Both the position numbers and the translations under genes were made by a program. A stretch of 64,000 nt of DNA, from assembly GCA_011109175.1 (NCBI GenBank), contig RDEW01000032.1, positions 651,334 through 715,333 on the forward strand, in the 5' to 3' direction. The DNA is from Dicyema japonicum (Eukaryota > Dicyemida > Rhombozoa > Dicyemidae). The notes under the pieces are model-generated. The model was not told where the DNA came from. It saw only the letters and a list, made by a program, of their open reading frames with translations, and did not search any database. This document shows positions 27,201-38,574 of the stretch, piece by piece; the first letter of the stretch is position 1; every line of letters starts with the position of its first letter.

Positions 27201-29074
27201 CTCTGACTATCGAGTGAACCAAAAAGTGAAGGTTACTGTGGTTTCAATGCATTCAAAGTGCTTCAGGAGATTGTAACGTTATGTGTTCATTTGTAGGAAG
27301 TATTCCCTTCAGAGTAATCAGTCAAACTGTGAGCTGATTGAGTGTAGTATGCGACAATGGTATTGATTGGTCTAATAGCAGCTTTGAGGATGACTTTAAG
27401 CAGGGACAGTGTGTTGATGCTTTCCTTGACAAATATGACGGGCGACACACAATGAAAGTTTTAATATCGCCCAAAATACCCGCTAAAATGGATTTATTGC
27501 AATGTTCAAAAAATATAAATGTTTATTTTATTTTTATTAAAGATTGTAAATAATCCAAATTCGTTTTTTCCCTACAAGTGTTTCCGAGCATTCATCATTG
27601 GAAGGTCAGATAATTGTGTAGAGTTATCTGTCATATCAAGTGTGTTTTAGCTTATTTGTAGATAATCTGGAGTTTCAGCTTCAGCCTGGTCAGAAAGTGA
27701 TAGGACGGATTGTCAAATGGAATGATGAAAAGTCAGCCTGGTCTGTTCTTTTGCCCAACAACACAATCTCTTTTTCAAATGGAAAGTATAGACAAGGAGA
27801 ATATGTCCAATTTTGCTATGGAGGAGATAATCTTCTGTCTATTAAGGCTTGTGGCAGGTCTGATGTTAATGAGAGGTTTAGTGAGTCTGTTAAAAGAAAA
27901 AAGAGTGCTATAATCAAGGTTCGCGTTTTCCCCTATTTGTAGGAAACTAAACGGCCAATTAAACAGCCTGTTGTCCCCGAGTTTGAGTGGGACGAGGATA
28001 TTGTGAGTGAAAAGGAGGAGACAGAGGAAGAATTGGATCCTTTTGCAGCTCCTGATGAGGAAGAGTACACAAAGAAGTGTGAAATTAAACGAAGATCCGC
28101 AAAAAGTGAGGGCAGGAGGGCCATTGACGTGAGAGCGGTTCGATTATCTGAAATATTTTTTAGACAGAAAAGAAGTTGATCGATGATGGATACCGACAGC
28201 CAGAGACCTATGATGACTTTGAGAGGATTGTTTGTGCCTCTCCCTCAAGCTCAATTGCTTGGATGAGATACATTGCCTTTCATTTAGAAAACTCTGATCT
28301 ACAGAATGCACGTGCTGTGGGAAGGCGAGCTCTCAAGTCGATATCCCCAAGGTGAAGACTTATAGTGATTCCAGTGATGAGCAGGAGTACTTCAACGTTT
28401 GGGTGGGAATTTTGAATATGGAGAATATGTACGGGACCGAGACATTCGATTCGTCAGTAGCTGAAGCAGCTCAGTTGAATGATCCAGTGAAAATATTTTT
28501 ACAGGCGGCCTCAATAATGAGCAATGCGGGGAAGACTAAGGTTCAGTCTGACGATCATTGCAGGAGGCTGAGGCTTACTATTTCAAAGCTCTTAAAAAGT
28601 CATCGAATTCTGACTTGGGAGTTTGGCTCGATTTGGTTTCTTTCTACTACAAAAATGGACTTTTCGATAGCGGAAGGAAGCTCATCTATAGGTCTGCAAA
28701 TTCTGTTACCTCAAAACAACGTTGTATTTGTTCTGATTGTAGATGTTGAGATTATGAAGAGATCAGCTCACCATGAATATAAGTTTGGGGACTCTGAGAA
28801 GGGGAAGAGTATGTTTGAGAGTCTTATAGCGACATATCCTCGACGGACTGATATTTGGTCGATCTTTGTGGACGTTCTGATAGTAGCAGGACAGATTGAG
28901 GGTGCCAGAGATGTACTGAATCGATCAATTAGTCTAAACCTTAACCCAAAGAAGATGCAGCCTTTGTTCAAGAAGTTCATTGAGTTTGAGAAGCTGCATG
29001 GGGATGAAGGGAAGGTCAATTACGTCAAAATGAAGGCTTCTGAGTTTATTGATGTTAAAAAACTGAAATTGTGA
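24226..29074 (+). CDS. PDCD11: RRP5/PDCD11, S1-repeat ribosome-biogenesis factor
   Basis: Nucleolar pre-rRNA processing protein needed for both ribosomal subunits. The N-terminal and middle parts are a string of S1 RNA-binding domains (e.g. GMVIQGMVINDNYVDIGFTH at 24535-24625, VSSQIGLIVGAKVRKNME, LQPGQKVIGRIVKWNDEKS near 27665). After an acidic Glu-rich linker (28000-28080) comes the C-terminal HAT/TPR region: ETYDDFERIVCASPSSS, AWMRYIAFHLENSDLQNAR, YYFKALKKSSNSDLGVWLD, then EKGKSMFESLIATYPRRTD and LNPKKMQPLFKKFIEFEKL, which match the RRP5 signature closely. The gene is cut by many 22-26 nt introns, e.g. 24547-24569 (23 nt) and 24652-24673 (22 nt). The start is the first ATG after an acceptor-like GTTTAG three bases upstream. 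Not every exon boundary was solved. Confidence 0.93.
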
Positions 29075-29880
29075 TTTTATAAATTTAAAATATTAATTTT
29101 TGAAATTTCTGTGGTGGTTTGTGTTGAAAAATTTAAATTTATAAATTTAACAGTAAACTGTCTCAAATCTGCCATTTTTGGTCAAATTTCACTCAATTTA
29201 TTAGGGAAAATTAAGCTGCTAGTAGCAGCCGGATTTACTTTTTTCTGGAACCCGTCTGTCTCGACAGAGGTGATTGCAAGAGACAGGGTGGCGTGGCAAC
29301 CATTCCATGGAACCAGGGAGGTGTCTTACTTATGATTCAACGTTCATAGACACTTTTTCTAATGGGAATTTGCTTAAGTTATCGTTGCACGCGAGTAAAG
29401 CAGCGAGCACTTCTGAATATTCGAAAAGGAAGTACCACGATATCTTGCACCGCTTCGTGTAACGGCCGATCTCCGTCGAGACGTATGGCGAAATATGTCT
29501 GATTTTATCAGGTTAATCGGACGGCTTGGAGAAGCTGAAGGGTGAACCTAGAATGACGCGATGACTTATCAAGAACATTAAACTCGCGATTGTGTGAGGT
29601 AACTCTCATTGATTGCTCAATGCCTGCAGGCCATAATGGGGACCTGTCATAACAACTTCACTTTATGTGGATAAATAAAGTGTGGTGTCATGTGATCCAC
29701 CTGTCTCAGGTGGCACCCAGTGCCAGATTAGCACGAAAAAGGATCATTTCCTCTCCCCCACTCAACTGGATGGGTTCCCACAACTGTAAGGAATGGAGGT
29801 GTTTAATGCTGGTTCCGGATGTACTTGTGTGAAGTTAAAGGACTGTTTATGTAACAGTGGAAACTAGATACACTTAATTA
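29075..29880. other. unassigned intergenic DNA
   Basis: No gene, structured RNA or repeat was recognised. Confidence 0.35.
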
Positions 29881-29884
29881 GTTT

Positions 29885-31545
29885 TATTTATTTTTTTAAT
29901 AACCCCGGGAACACCGAGAAAGAAAGACAAAAGAGTCAAACAGTTAGGTGATCCCAGTCCTCGCAATCAATTGTGCCATTCGACGTCTGTGATCTTCGAT
30001 CGTCCCCACTACTTTCCGGAAGAGTCTTCTCTCGGTCTTGCAGAGGAATCCGATCGGAAAGGGGAATTTCTTATCCAATCGGTTTTCCCTTGTCAAGGAA
30101 AGGATCAGGCGAAGCGGATTTTTATCTTCCTCACAGACGCGAAGAAATCCGGAGCCACGACTACGGATCTTAGCTTCCATGAGTAGTGGGTCGACTGTTG
30201 ATCTATTACGTGGGCAAAGCATACTGATTGTTTTCCGGTATATCGAGTTGATTCTTTGGACCATAGACTCCGATAGCGCGAATCTCCATGCAACGGAGGC
30301 ATACTCAACGGCAGGCTCGATTGTTTGTTGGTAGAGGGTAGAAACTGAAAAGTCCATGTTCCTCGTGGTCCTCTGGACAACGGCGCGTAAAACGTTAATT
30401 TTCTGTAGGCCCCTGGCAATCATGTCTTTAGCGTTGGAGTCGAAATTGAGTGGATTGTCGTACTTGACTCCAAGGATAGTGGGGGACCTTGTCACTGGAA
30501 TCCGAGTGGGACCAATGAAGATACTCGGTTCATCCTTAGAACGACGGTCCGAAGTGAAAGTGGAACAGATGGACTTGGCTGCAGAAATCGTAAGTCGATT
30601 GCCAACAATCCAATCGTGGAGAGTGTTCAATTTTGTGAAAGTGGAGACCCCTGGGGTACTCCGTTCGGTAGTAATCGTGATCTAGATCTGAGATCACCAC
30701 TGACTACTCTTCCACGTCTTCCAGACAAAAAGTTGGCCAGCCATAATTTTACATTCGGACGATATTTTTCCAACAAGGATTTTCCTCGAAACAGTGTCAA
30801 AGGCTTTGTTGATGTCAATAGAAACCAAGATTGTGCGTTTGTGAGGCGGAGGATGGGTGTTAAAACCGTCGGCAATGAACTACGATAAGGTTGCCAAGTA
30901 TGACCTACCGCGGAGGAAACCATGTTGAAATATAGGACGTGGAAGATACGGAATAATGACTGATAATACAAGTTTCTCCATAATTTTTGACAGTGTGCTG
31001 GTAACGGAAATAGGCCTGTAGGAAGCAGGTTCTGTCTCTGGTTTCCCAGCCTTCAATATCGGTCTGATGATAGAATTCTTCCAAATCTGGAATAATATTA
31101 TAGTTAATGGACAGGTTGTATATATGCGTGAGGTAGCCAATTGCGTAGTGGCTTAGGTGTTTTAGGTGAATAGAAGATACTTTGTCAGGCCCGCACGCCC
31201 GTGAGCTCTTTAATCTGGTGATCACATTTAAGAGTTGGTCATCTGTGAATAGTTCGTGATAAGTTTCCTTCTTCTGTTTATGGGCACGCACTTTAATGTC
31301 CAGGTGTTTCGAGAATGGTTTGAAGCTAATTCCAGCGTAATGTTTCATAAGGGTGTTAGGATGTAGGTGGCATAAGTGTTCAGGAGAAAACTTTCCGGTT
31401 CCGTCTGCATCATCCAGCTCCGACTTGACTTGTTTAAGAGTTTTCCAGAAATGTCGGGATGTACTTTTCCTGTCGAGGTGGTTAACTAGATGCTCTTGTC
31501 CTTGTGTTCTTTTATGCTTTGACAGATCCTTTTATTTAGTTGTCT
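29885..31545 (-). mobile_element. Jockey/CR1-like LINE with internal RT deletion
   Basis: Minus-strand frames give, in order, LSRHFWKTLKQVKSELDD (about 31500-31400), FTDDQLLNVITRLKSSRA with CGPDKVSSIHLKHL, then SYRPISVTSTLSKIMEKLV, FQHGFLRGRSY, KLWLANFLSGRRGRV and LLPNGVPQGSPLS ending at 30630. The next readable text is NTLHDWIVGNRLTISAAKS at once, so the block carrying YADD is missing. The tail runs through ILGVKYDNPLNF, IEPAVEYASVAW and ends RMAQLIARTGIT-stop at 29944. Frames also shift in the 5' half. The 3' UTR ends in AT-rich tail sequence near 29885. Confidence 0.88.
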
Positions 31546-31549
31546 GAGG

Positions 31550-32390
31550 GCTGTCAAAGACTTCAGGTCCAACAAGGCCTTCGATAGCGTGTGGCATGAA
31601 GCCCTCCTGTCAAGGTTTGTGGCTGCGGATATTCCAAAACAACTTCTCATATGGTTAAAAGACTTCCTAACGGAACGGACTTTTCATGTGCGCATTGGGA
31701 AATTTGTATCCGGAGACGTTCCACTAAAGAGGGGTGTACCGCAGGGCTCTGTCCTGAGCCCCCTAGTGTTCAACATCTTTTATCTGTCGTACCCTAACTC
31801 TAAACTATTGATATACGCGGACGACATCTACTCATAGATATGTCTGGGAAGTCGACGCTCTCCGAAAGAAAACTAAGGATATATATTGACCGTGTGCAAG
31901 ACTGGTGTGTCCGGAGAGGGATGAAACTCTCAACAAGAAGTCAAACTTTATGAGAATCATCCGTTTACGAAGCCGTCATGTACAGCCTTATACGCTAGGA
32001 ATTCCAAGAGTTCGCTCGCTTCGCTATCTGGGTGTAGTAATCGACCAGGAAGGCTCATTTCTGGAGGACATCAAGCTGAGGAGGAAAAAGGCGCTCCAAG
32101 CGCTCCCCTGCACACGCAAGATGACCGTCAGTACAGAGACCTTCCTTCGTATTTTCATGAGAATAATCCTACTGAAACTGTTAATGGATGCGATGTCTAA
32201 GCGAAGATGAAAACAAGCTGTTAAAACTGATTAGCAGGATTGTGGAGGATCGAATTAATGGTTTCAGGAGGAGATCAAAAATCTAGGACACGTATATAGA
32301 GGTGTGGAGTCCAAGCCTTATGGTAGGACTCAGATGTAGTACCCTCCAGAAAATTCCTTAACTCTTGTTAATAAATCGTGACGGTCAATA
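31550..32390 (+). mobile_element. Jockey-type RT relic
   Basis: Reads NKAFDSVWHEALLSRFVAA, IPKQLLIWLKDFLTERTF, LKRGVPQGSVLSPLVFNI and LLIYADDIYS before a stop near 31836; the catalytic YADD is intact. Downstream, in other frames, come RSLRYLGVVIDQEG and EDIKLRRKKALQAL, the post-RT region. It meets the inverted LINE at 29885-31545 head to head. Endonuclease and both ends are missing. Confidence 0.85.
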
Positions 32391-32620
32391 ATACTTAATG
32401 ACTTTTTTGGTAATGAATTACTCAATACTACTCTAAATGTATCAGTATTTTTTTCTGACGCTATTTGTGAACTTCAAATTCACATATAAGTCGAGAAAAT
32501 TGCTTAAACATCAGTTGTGGGATGTTTAATTTAGAGAGTTTGCTGGTCATGATGGCACGGTCGGACACAATGGTGATGTGGGTAAGAGGAATTCGGTTTA
32601 TAAGAGTGTTGATTAGATTA

Positions 32621-33254
32621 CACTCAATCCCATAAATGTTGACCCAATTCCCACCCCACTTTATTTAACAAACAATATATATTATACTAATTAAATAATT
32701 TAGGAAAAAAGTATTTTATTCAATTAATCTGTTATTAATTCCATTTACCCTTTCCCAAAAACTGTTGTAATATGAGGACAAATTTTCGGATTCGAGACCA
32801 CTCATAACAAATCCGATATTTGTTAGCAATTCTCCTCTTACAGTTGCTCTTGGTCTAATTACATTTAGGCGAGATTTCACACAAGAAAAAAAGTTTTCAA
32901 TTGGGTTTAGGTCAGGTGAATAAGGGGGTAAATAAACATTTGTAACACTTTTCCTAATAAAGAAGTCTTTAATTTCATCACAATGATGAAATCTAACATT
33001 ATCCATCACAACAACAGGAGAATTTGTAAATATCCCCTTTTCATCACATTGATTTATAAAGTCTTTTAATTTGATTAAATAGACTTTCGTTCATAAAAAC
33101 CTTGCGACTTCTCATATCTGTATTAGTTGATACCATAATAGGGGAAATTATAATATATATTTACTCGTGTATTATATATATATAACTTGGACATCATTTA
33201 CGGGAATTGGGTCATCATTTATGGGAATTGGGTCATCATTTATGGGATTGAGTG
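32621..33254 (-). mobile_element. compact 634-bp Tc1/mariner element with TIRs
   Basis: The left end starts CACTCAATCCCATAAATG and continues TTGACCCAATTCCCA. The right end reads, inverted, the same sequence (GGGATTGAGTG at 33244-33254, preceded by GGAATTGGGTCATCATTTAT). TA dinucleotides at 32619-32620 and 33255-33256 are the expected target duplication. The right end has an extra tandem copy of the 22-bp GAATTGGGTCATCATTTATG unit. Inside is only the C-terminal part of a DDE transposase (33009-32716). Confidence 0.85.
32716..33009 (-). pseudogene. Tc1/mariner-type transposase, C-terminal part
   Basis: 97 codons beginning MMDNVRFHHCDEIKDFF and containing VYLPPYSPDLNPIENFFS, the DDE_3 signature with the second Asp (MDN) and the glutamate of NPIE. 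More transposase-like text (NESLFNQIKRLYKS) continues upstream to about 33080 with a frame break. The DNA-binding head and first catalytic Asp are absent, so this copy cannot move itself. A Tc1-like head without this tail occurs at 45375-45770. Confidence 0.88.
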
Positions 33255-33256
33255 TA

Positions 33257-34120
33257 GTTACTGCCTGAGATAATATTTTTTCTCAATTTTAAGACAAAAC
33301 AGGTTTGCATAAAATTTTCCGTAAATTTATTGATCCCATGAAAAAAGCTGGTGGTACTACGATTACTTGTGCGGAAACCAATACACCTACTTGTATTCAT
33401 CAGGAAGCCCAGGACATTGTGTAATAGAAGTACGAGATCATAATTGATTAAAGGGCTAAAGGGGACTATTGCAGCCCTCTTTTTGAGTGATTTTCCATTC
33501 TTCTAATTCTATGAAACAAATGACGAAATGATCAGATAACTTCTTTTGGAATTAGACAAGTGAAACCACCAGATAACCGTGTAATATCTGATAGACAGAC
33601 ATGTGGTTAAGGCAAACTCATAACAGAATAGTTGTATTAAATTCATCCACCTCTTAAATTTAAGAATACGGATGGCTGAAATGAAAGGAATGGCTGAAGT
33701 GGGGATTCCCAGAGAAAAATCGAATGAATCCGGTGGGCAAAAGAAGAAGGATAGACAAGAGAAAAGATGACTCAGACTCGGTCAGGAAGGAAGAATTGGG
33801 GGAAAGATAACAAGCCCAAATGTCTACGTTTTCTCCTAAAGGCATGTAAGAAAGTCTATAGTGTGCCAGATTGACTCGAACTTCCTTAGGCAAGGTAGCT
33901 TGAATGTCAGTTACATTCAGGTTTTTGATGACATTTGTGGTAATTAAGTAATTTACCCCCCTTAAGGCGTGAAGAATCGTTATCAGTATATAGTGACTAA
34001 CAAAATATACTTTAGATTTAATAATGACATTTTTTATTAGATTAAAAAAATAATAAAAATTTATATTATATTTATATTAAATTAAATTAGGTTTAAATAT
34101 TAATTTATTTTTTCTGGTTA
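33257..34120. other. unassigned
   Basis: No recognised content; AT-rich at its right end. Confidence 0.35.
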
Positions 34121-34122
34121 AC

Positions 34123-34621
34123 CTATTTTGGAATAAATTTTAGATTCTTCCTATTTCTGATCTTCCTAAACGAATCTTTTATTGTTTGCATATTTAAAAT
34201 GTTTGCTTCAAAATCAAATGGAAATCGTAACATTAATAAAGCCAGTGGGAAAAAAAAGATTCCAATGAAATATATAGATGACGATATAAAGCGAAGACAA
34301 TCTCTAAGCAAAAGGAAACATGGAATAATAAAAAAGGTTGTTTCCACTAAATTACTATAGGCTGGTGAATTGGCGACTCTGACAGGAAGTGAGATCGCAG
34401 TGATAATATACAGTCCGACAAAAATTTTCTCAATTTTTTCTACGGATAAATTCAAGCCCTTCTTCGAGGGAGAAAATGGAATGAGGACCCTTTCTAGAAT
34501 CCTCGACGGGGATGAAAATATTAACCATTAATAATTTTTTAATTAATTTTATACTTCCTTCCTCCATGTTGATAAACTTCCATTCTGTCTTGTGTGAGAG
34601 GTCATATGAGTCTACTCCCAA
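34123..34621 (-). CDS. small membrane protein, family unknown, with frameshift
   Basis: Two overlapping minus-strand frames look like one gene. The first (34621-34430) starts MGVDSYDLSHKTEWKFI and runs to SIFSLEEGLEFIRRK. The second continues IEKIFVGLYIITAISLPV, then FFIIPCFLLLRDCLRF and IYFIGIFFFPLALLMLRF, ending in a basic tail RKIRNRKNLKFIPK. That gives about three membrane spans. The frames join if one A is removed from the A-run at about 34436-34441, so this may be a sequencing slip or a real mutation. Total length would be about 165 residues. I do not recognise the family; an ER or organelle membrane protein is possible. Confidence 0.5.
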
Positions 34622-36595
34622 ACGTCTTTATTGCTTTTGGTGTATCGAAAGATATCTTGGGTTTTCAACGTAAGTGAGCTAATGAGAATTTGGTCACGTG
34701 GGTATTTGCACAAATTTTTATATTGTCTTAGTACCTTTGTTTTTTCGGATAACGTGGGTAGACAAAATGACGAGTAACTTTAGAAGGACCAGGATCCCCA
34801 ATTGTAATCTTACGTTTGAATGTGGACACAAAGGAAGAACTTGATAGATACGATCATTCGTGACACCACATGACTACACTGTTGCAACTCCAGTTATTTG
34901 TCTGATTGATTGTAAAATTGATATTAATGTGTCATTACGGTGACGGTGGTAAACAAGGCCAGTCAGGGTCAGGGTATTTAATAATAAAGATAATAAAAAT
35001 CATTGACCCTGTTAAACAGAACCGGATCTCTTATCGCGAAGATGGAAAATGATAGAAAAGAAAGAAGCTGGCTAATTGAGGGTATCTCTGCAAATCGTCA
35101 GGGGAATGCGTTCTCGATTATGAGAGCATGTAAATTTAAAATAAATGTCAACTACTGCAACGTTTATTTTAGTGTAACCGTAGTGTATGTGACATCAAAC
35201 AATGTAAAAGAGTGCTCCTTTCAGACAACCAACCGATTCGTACCCCCTTTCTCCATACTGGAGTCAGCTACTTTCTTCCAGTGTCGAATGTTTACAGTCT
35301 ATTTCTTAAGCTAACCATCTAGAAAGCAATCCTGAATTATCCAACACGTGAAATAAAAAAACCGTGATCTCTCACTTCCGCCATTCTACAAGCCGCTCTA
35401 TAGTCCTGATAAACTTTAACATTTTCAACGGAGATTGGTTGTAAGACAACAACCCCCTCGACAAAATGGACGTTGCTTTTCATGGAAATCAACTGGAAGA
35501 GCGATTGAGTTTTCCTTCCTCAATTTTATCATTCAGACTTTCAAGCAAACAATAGCACGTCTTTCATCGACCATTCCAAAATAGTCTCCCACAACCCTTC
35601 TGGTATGACCATATTTATGTTCTACTCAAGGGTCCTTCTGACCACGACAGTCTGAATATATGTCCGTAGAGTGTCACCTACTTTGAGTGTGTTTTGGTGG
35701 TGCTTAAACGATCTACGTGTGACCTCTAAGAAGCAATGGTTTATAGAAAGACATAGACAAATTAGAAATACGTTGCAGGATTCCGAATCGAACCTATGAA
35801 ATCTACCAAACATGAACTTTTTTCGGCAAATATGGCCATTCAATTGAATCTCCCCCTAATTCCGCGACTATATGCCTAATTTGGCAACGGAGGCCGTATG
35901 CGGGTTTCTCCCTGATCCATGGTTTCAAGAATCTTACCGATATCCAATGCTATCCGACCTCCTCTGAGTTTCTCCCTGATCTAATGTGTTGGTTTTGAAA
36001 ATCTTGAGTTTTTGTTCAATTAATTTGGCTGTTTTGGATCTATCATCACCGCCCAAAGAGTAGGTGGGTTTCTTATAAACATTTTTATTGCATTGAAATG
36101 GGAGACTGTGCGATTGGAGGACCTAAAAGCTTTCATTTTGTATCCCACCAGGTTATAGTCAACGAAGGGGTAGACTTCATCCAATTGATATTCTTATAGT
36201 CTAATCTGGGCAGTCTTTAATTTTTGGAGTCACTCTTCAAGTCGTAAACCAAACCAACTGACGAGAAAGGCGATACTACCAGAAGCGAGTGTTAATTCGG
36301 GGGATGTAATGCTATCTTTGGATTTGTATAGTGTTTATCAATCGATCGTTCAAAATTACTAGGGTATGCAGATTCGCCAGTTGGTTCTTGAACTAATCCA
36401 GGTGCTTTACGCCATGGCCAACTGGTCGATCGCAATCGATTGATTTTTAACGATGCGATTGATATCGCACAACTATTTGTATTTTCCTGTTTATTTTTCT
36501 AAGAATTATTAGCCATCATGCTTATGAAGGACAGAACAACTATCTATAATTGTTTAATAAGTTTTTGTTATTATTCGATTTATTACCTTAACAAG
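34622..36595. other. unassigned
   Basis: No gene recognised. One 103-codon + frame (35003-35314) has no family features. Text around 35870-36500 may be repeat-derived, but nothing diagnostic was found. Confidence 0.3.
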
Positions 36596-36599
36596 CGAA

Positions 36600-36790
36600 T
36601 TTAATTAACAAAAAAATCCATCAAACGTGGTCCCAGCCGACATTACCGACGTTGCGTGCCTCTCATGATTGCAACAGAGATCATCTGGAGAAGCCACCGG
36701 GTCTCATGTACGTCGTGGCTTTCTAGTGTAGCTAGGCGTTCAGCGATTCCCCACTTCGCTTCGTGACGACCCCCTTATGACAAAAACAAT
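36600..36790 (-). mobile_element. possible LINE 3' tail
   Basis: Minus-strand text reads WGIAERLATLESHDVHETRW and then LLQMISVAIMRGTQRR, with a GGGACCACG just after. It resembles the last codons and 3' end of the LINE family that ends in GIT-stop elsewhere in the window, but similarity is weak. Confidence 0.35.
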
Positions 36791-38030
36791 TTATCAGCAA
36801 TTAAGAGACCTATTAACATAATCTCCAACGCAGTATTTTGATTTCCTTTAATGATTTCTTCAACTTTTGTATCAGACAATTTTGTGACGATAAATTATTC
36901 TTGTAGGGATTCTTCGTTGAGACTGGGTCACGTTTCTATGGACGCCCATACGTCACTCTTCCTAGGATAAATGAAATGTGGCGAACATTTGGATGACTTA
37001 GAGAGTTTGCGTACGACTGTAGATGGTGGAACCGCTTACTTTGATAGTTTCTAACTCAAGATGTTGAGAGACGTAATAATGGGATACGAATAATTGGAAA
37101 GTAATGGATAATAAAATCACCCTCATCTTATAGGAAAATTTTTGTCAATTTACTTTTATTTCATAGAATGTCCTTGTTACTACATCAATTCAGTTCCGCC
37201 ATATAATTTCCATGTCTGTTCAACCACATACTCCCAATAGAGATTAGGACAAACAGAGTAGAGATACACGAGATTAGGAAGAGTGATTGGAGAATGATGT
37301 TTGCTTTGACAATGGAAATAGAAAAGGAAAACTCAGCCATTCCAAACTATTTTATACAAAAAATAAAATACTGGATTTTCAATTACAGTAGAAGATTCCC
37401 CCTCCTTACTTCAGGAAGATATAAATGTTCATCGACTTTAAAGAGCTTTAAAATGCTATAAAACTGTGTAAATCCAATGTTCGCTTTAAGCCACGTGGCT
37501 TGGAAATATACACCTTCCCTGTTGTCATACGATTTATATTTTATAGAGTTTTGACAGGCGCTCCTTTAAACGGTGCTGTAGAGAGCTGGATGGAGTACTA
37601 ACACAATTGTGGATTGGTGGACGTTTTTACGAAAAATGTGTGTAGACTTTCTGTAAAGCAAACAAACGGTGGTAAGATACGATAAACCTTTTGTGGACAT
37701 GACATACACTGAATCACAAGTTAGGTCTCTTTAATGTAAACTTATAGACAAAATTGTATAAATCGTGAGACTGGTGGATACATCCAAAGATGGGGGAAAT
37801 TCCCGGTGTGGAACCGCAAAAAGTGACTTTAGGTTTCAATAGCTGGCAAATACTCCACAATAAGTCGAAGATCAGTTCCACGTGTCGAATAGTTTATTTT
37901 ACGTTTAGCTTTAAATTATTGATCTACGACCTATCCTAAGTAAAGGACAAGTTCCTTGTAGTCTTCAACATTGCTTCGATGACAAGATCATGTCATTTGC
38001 TTTTCGTTAGTTTTATTGACAATCATCATA
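36791..38030. other. unassigned
   Basis: No recognised genes or repeats. Confidence 0.3.
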
Positions 38031-38039
38031 CACGTGCTG

Positions 38040-38280
38040 ATTCTGGTGGATGATCATCCAAGTTCTTTCAATTTTGGTTGGACGAGATTCAAACTAGAAT
38101 CCACGTGGATAGAACACTTGTTTTGTTCAGAACTTGGGTTTTTCAACGTCTCTTGAATCCGTTACCTCGACTATGCTTACACAAAGGAAGACAAAGGATT
38201 TCGTCAATCATGAAGCTAAGTAAACATTTTGTGCAATTAAGGTCCGTCACCACCTCGCCCTTCTGACAATTAACCATTCT
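38040..38280 (+). repeat. dispersed repeat family, copy 2
   Basis: Plus-strand copy of the repeat at 21540-21740. Shared blocks are CATCCAAGTTCTTTCAATTT / CTCCAGTCATCTCAATTT, TTGTTCAGAACTTGGG, and the Ser/Arg-coding stretch followed by GAAGCTAAGTAAACATTT. It lies 300 bp beyond the 3' end of AQR. Confidence 0.6.
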
Positions 38281-38574
38281 GCTACTTGTCCTAGTTGTCA
38301 ATTCTTATTTTATCTTCATGCCTCATTTTGATTGACAAATACTTAGTTTCCTCACTAACAGTTAAAACCTACTAAAAATAGCCAAAATGTGGCGGATTCA
38401 GGTTTACTAGAATTTTTAATCAACTGTTATTCCCCCAATTCTTAGATAAATACTTTTCATTCACTAAACCAAGATTTTCCAGAATATGTCCCCCACTATT
38501 GAAAGTTACTAAATTAACAGTGAAAGTCAACTAAAATAACAAACAGACTCAACTTTATTACAAGGAAAAACAAA

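Noticed and set aside
24226-29074. Several separate small S1-domain genes
   Set aside because: The order of S1 repeats, acidic linker and HAT/TPR tail with tiny in-frame introns fits one RRP5 gene.
29973-30888. Plus-strand frames opposite the LINE at 29885-31545
   Set aside because: Shadows of the RT coding strand; the minus strand carries the recognisable motifs.
33184-33254. CRISPR-like array from the repeated GGGTCATCATTTATGGGA units
   Set aside because: The units are contiguous, without spacers, and form the terminal repeat of the Tc1/mariner element; the window is eukaryotic.
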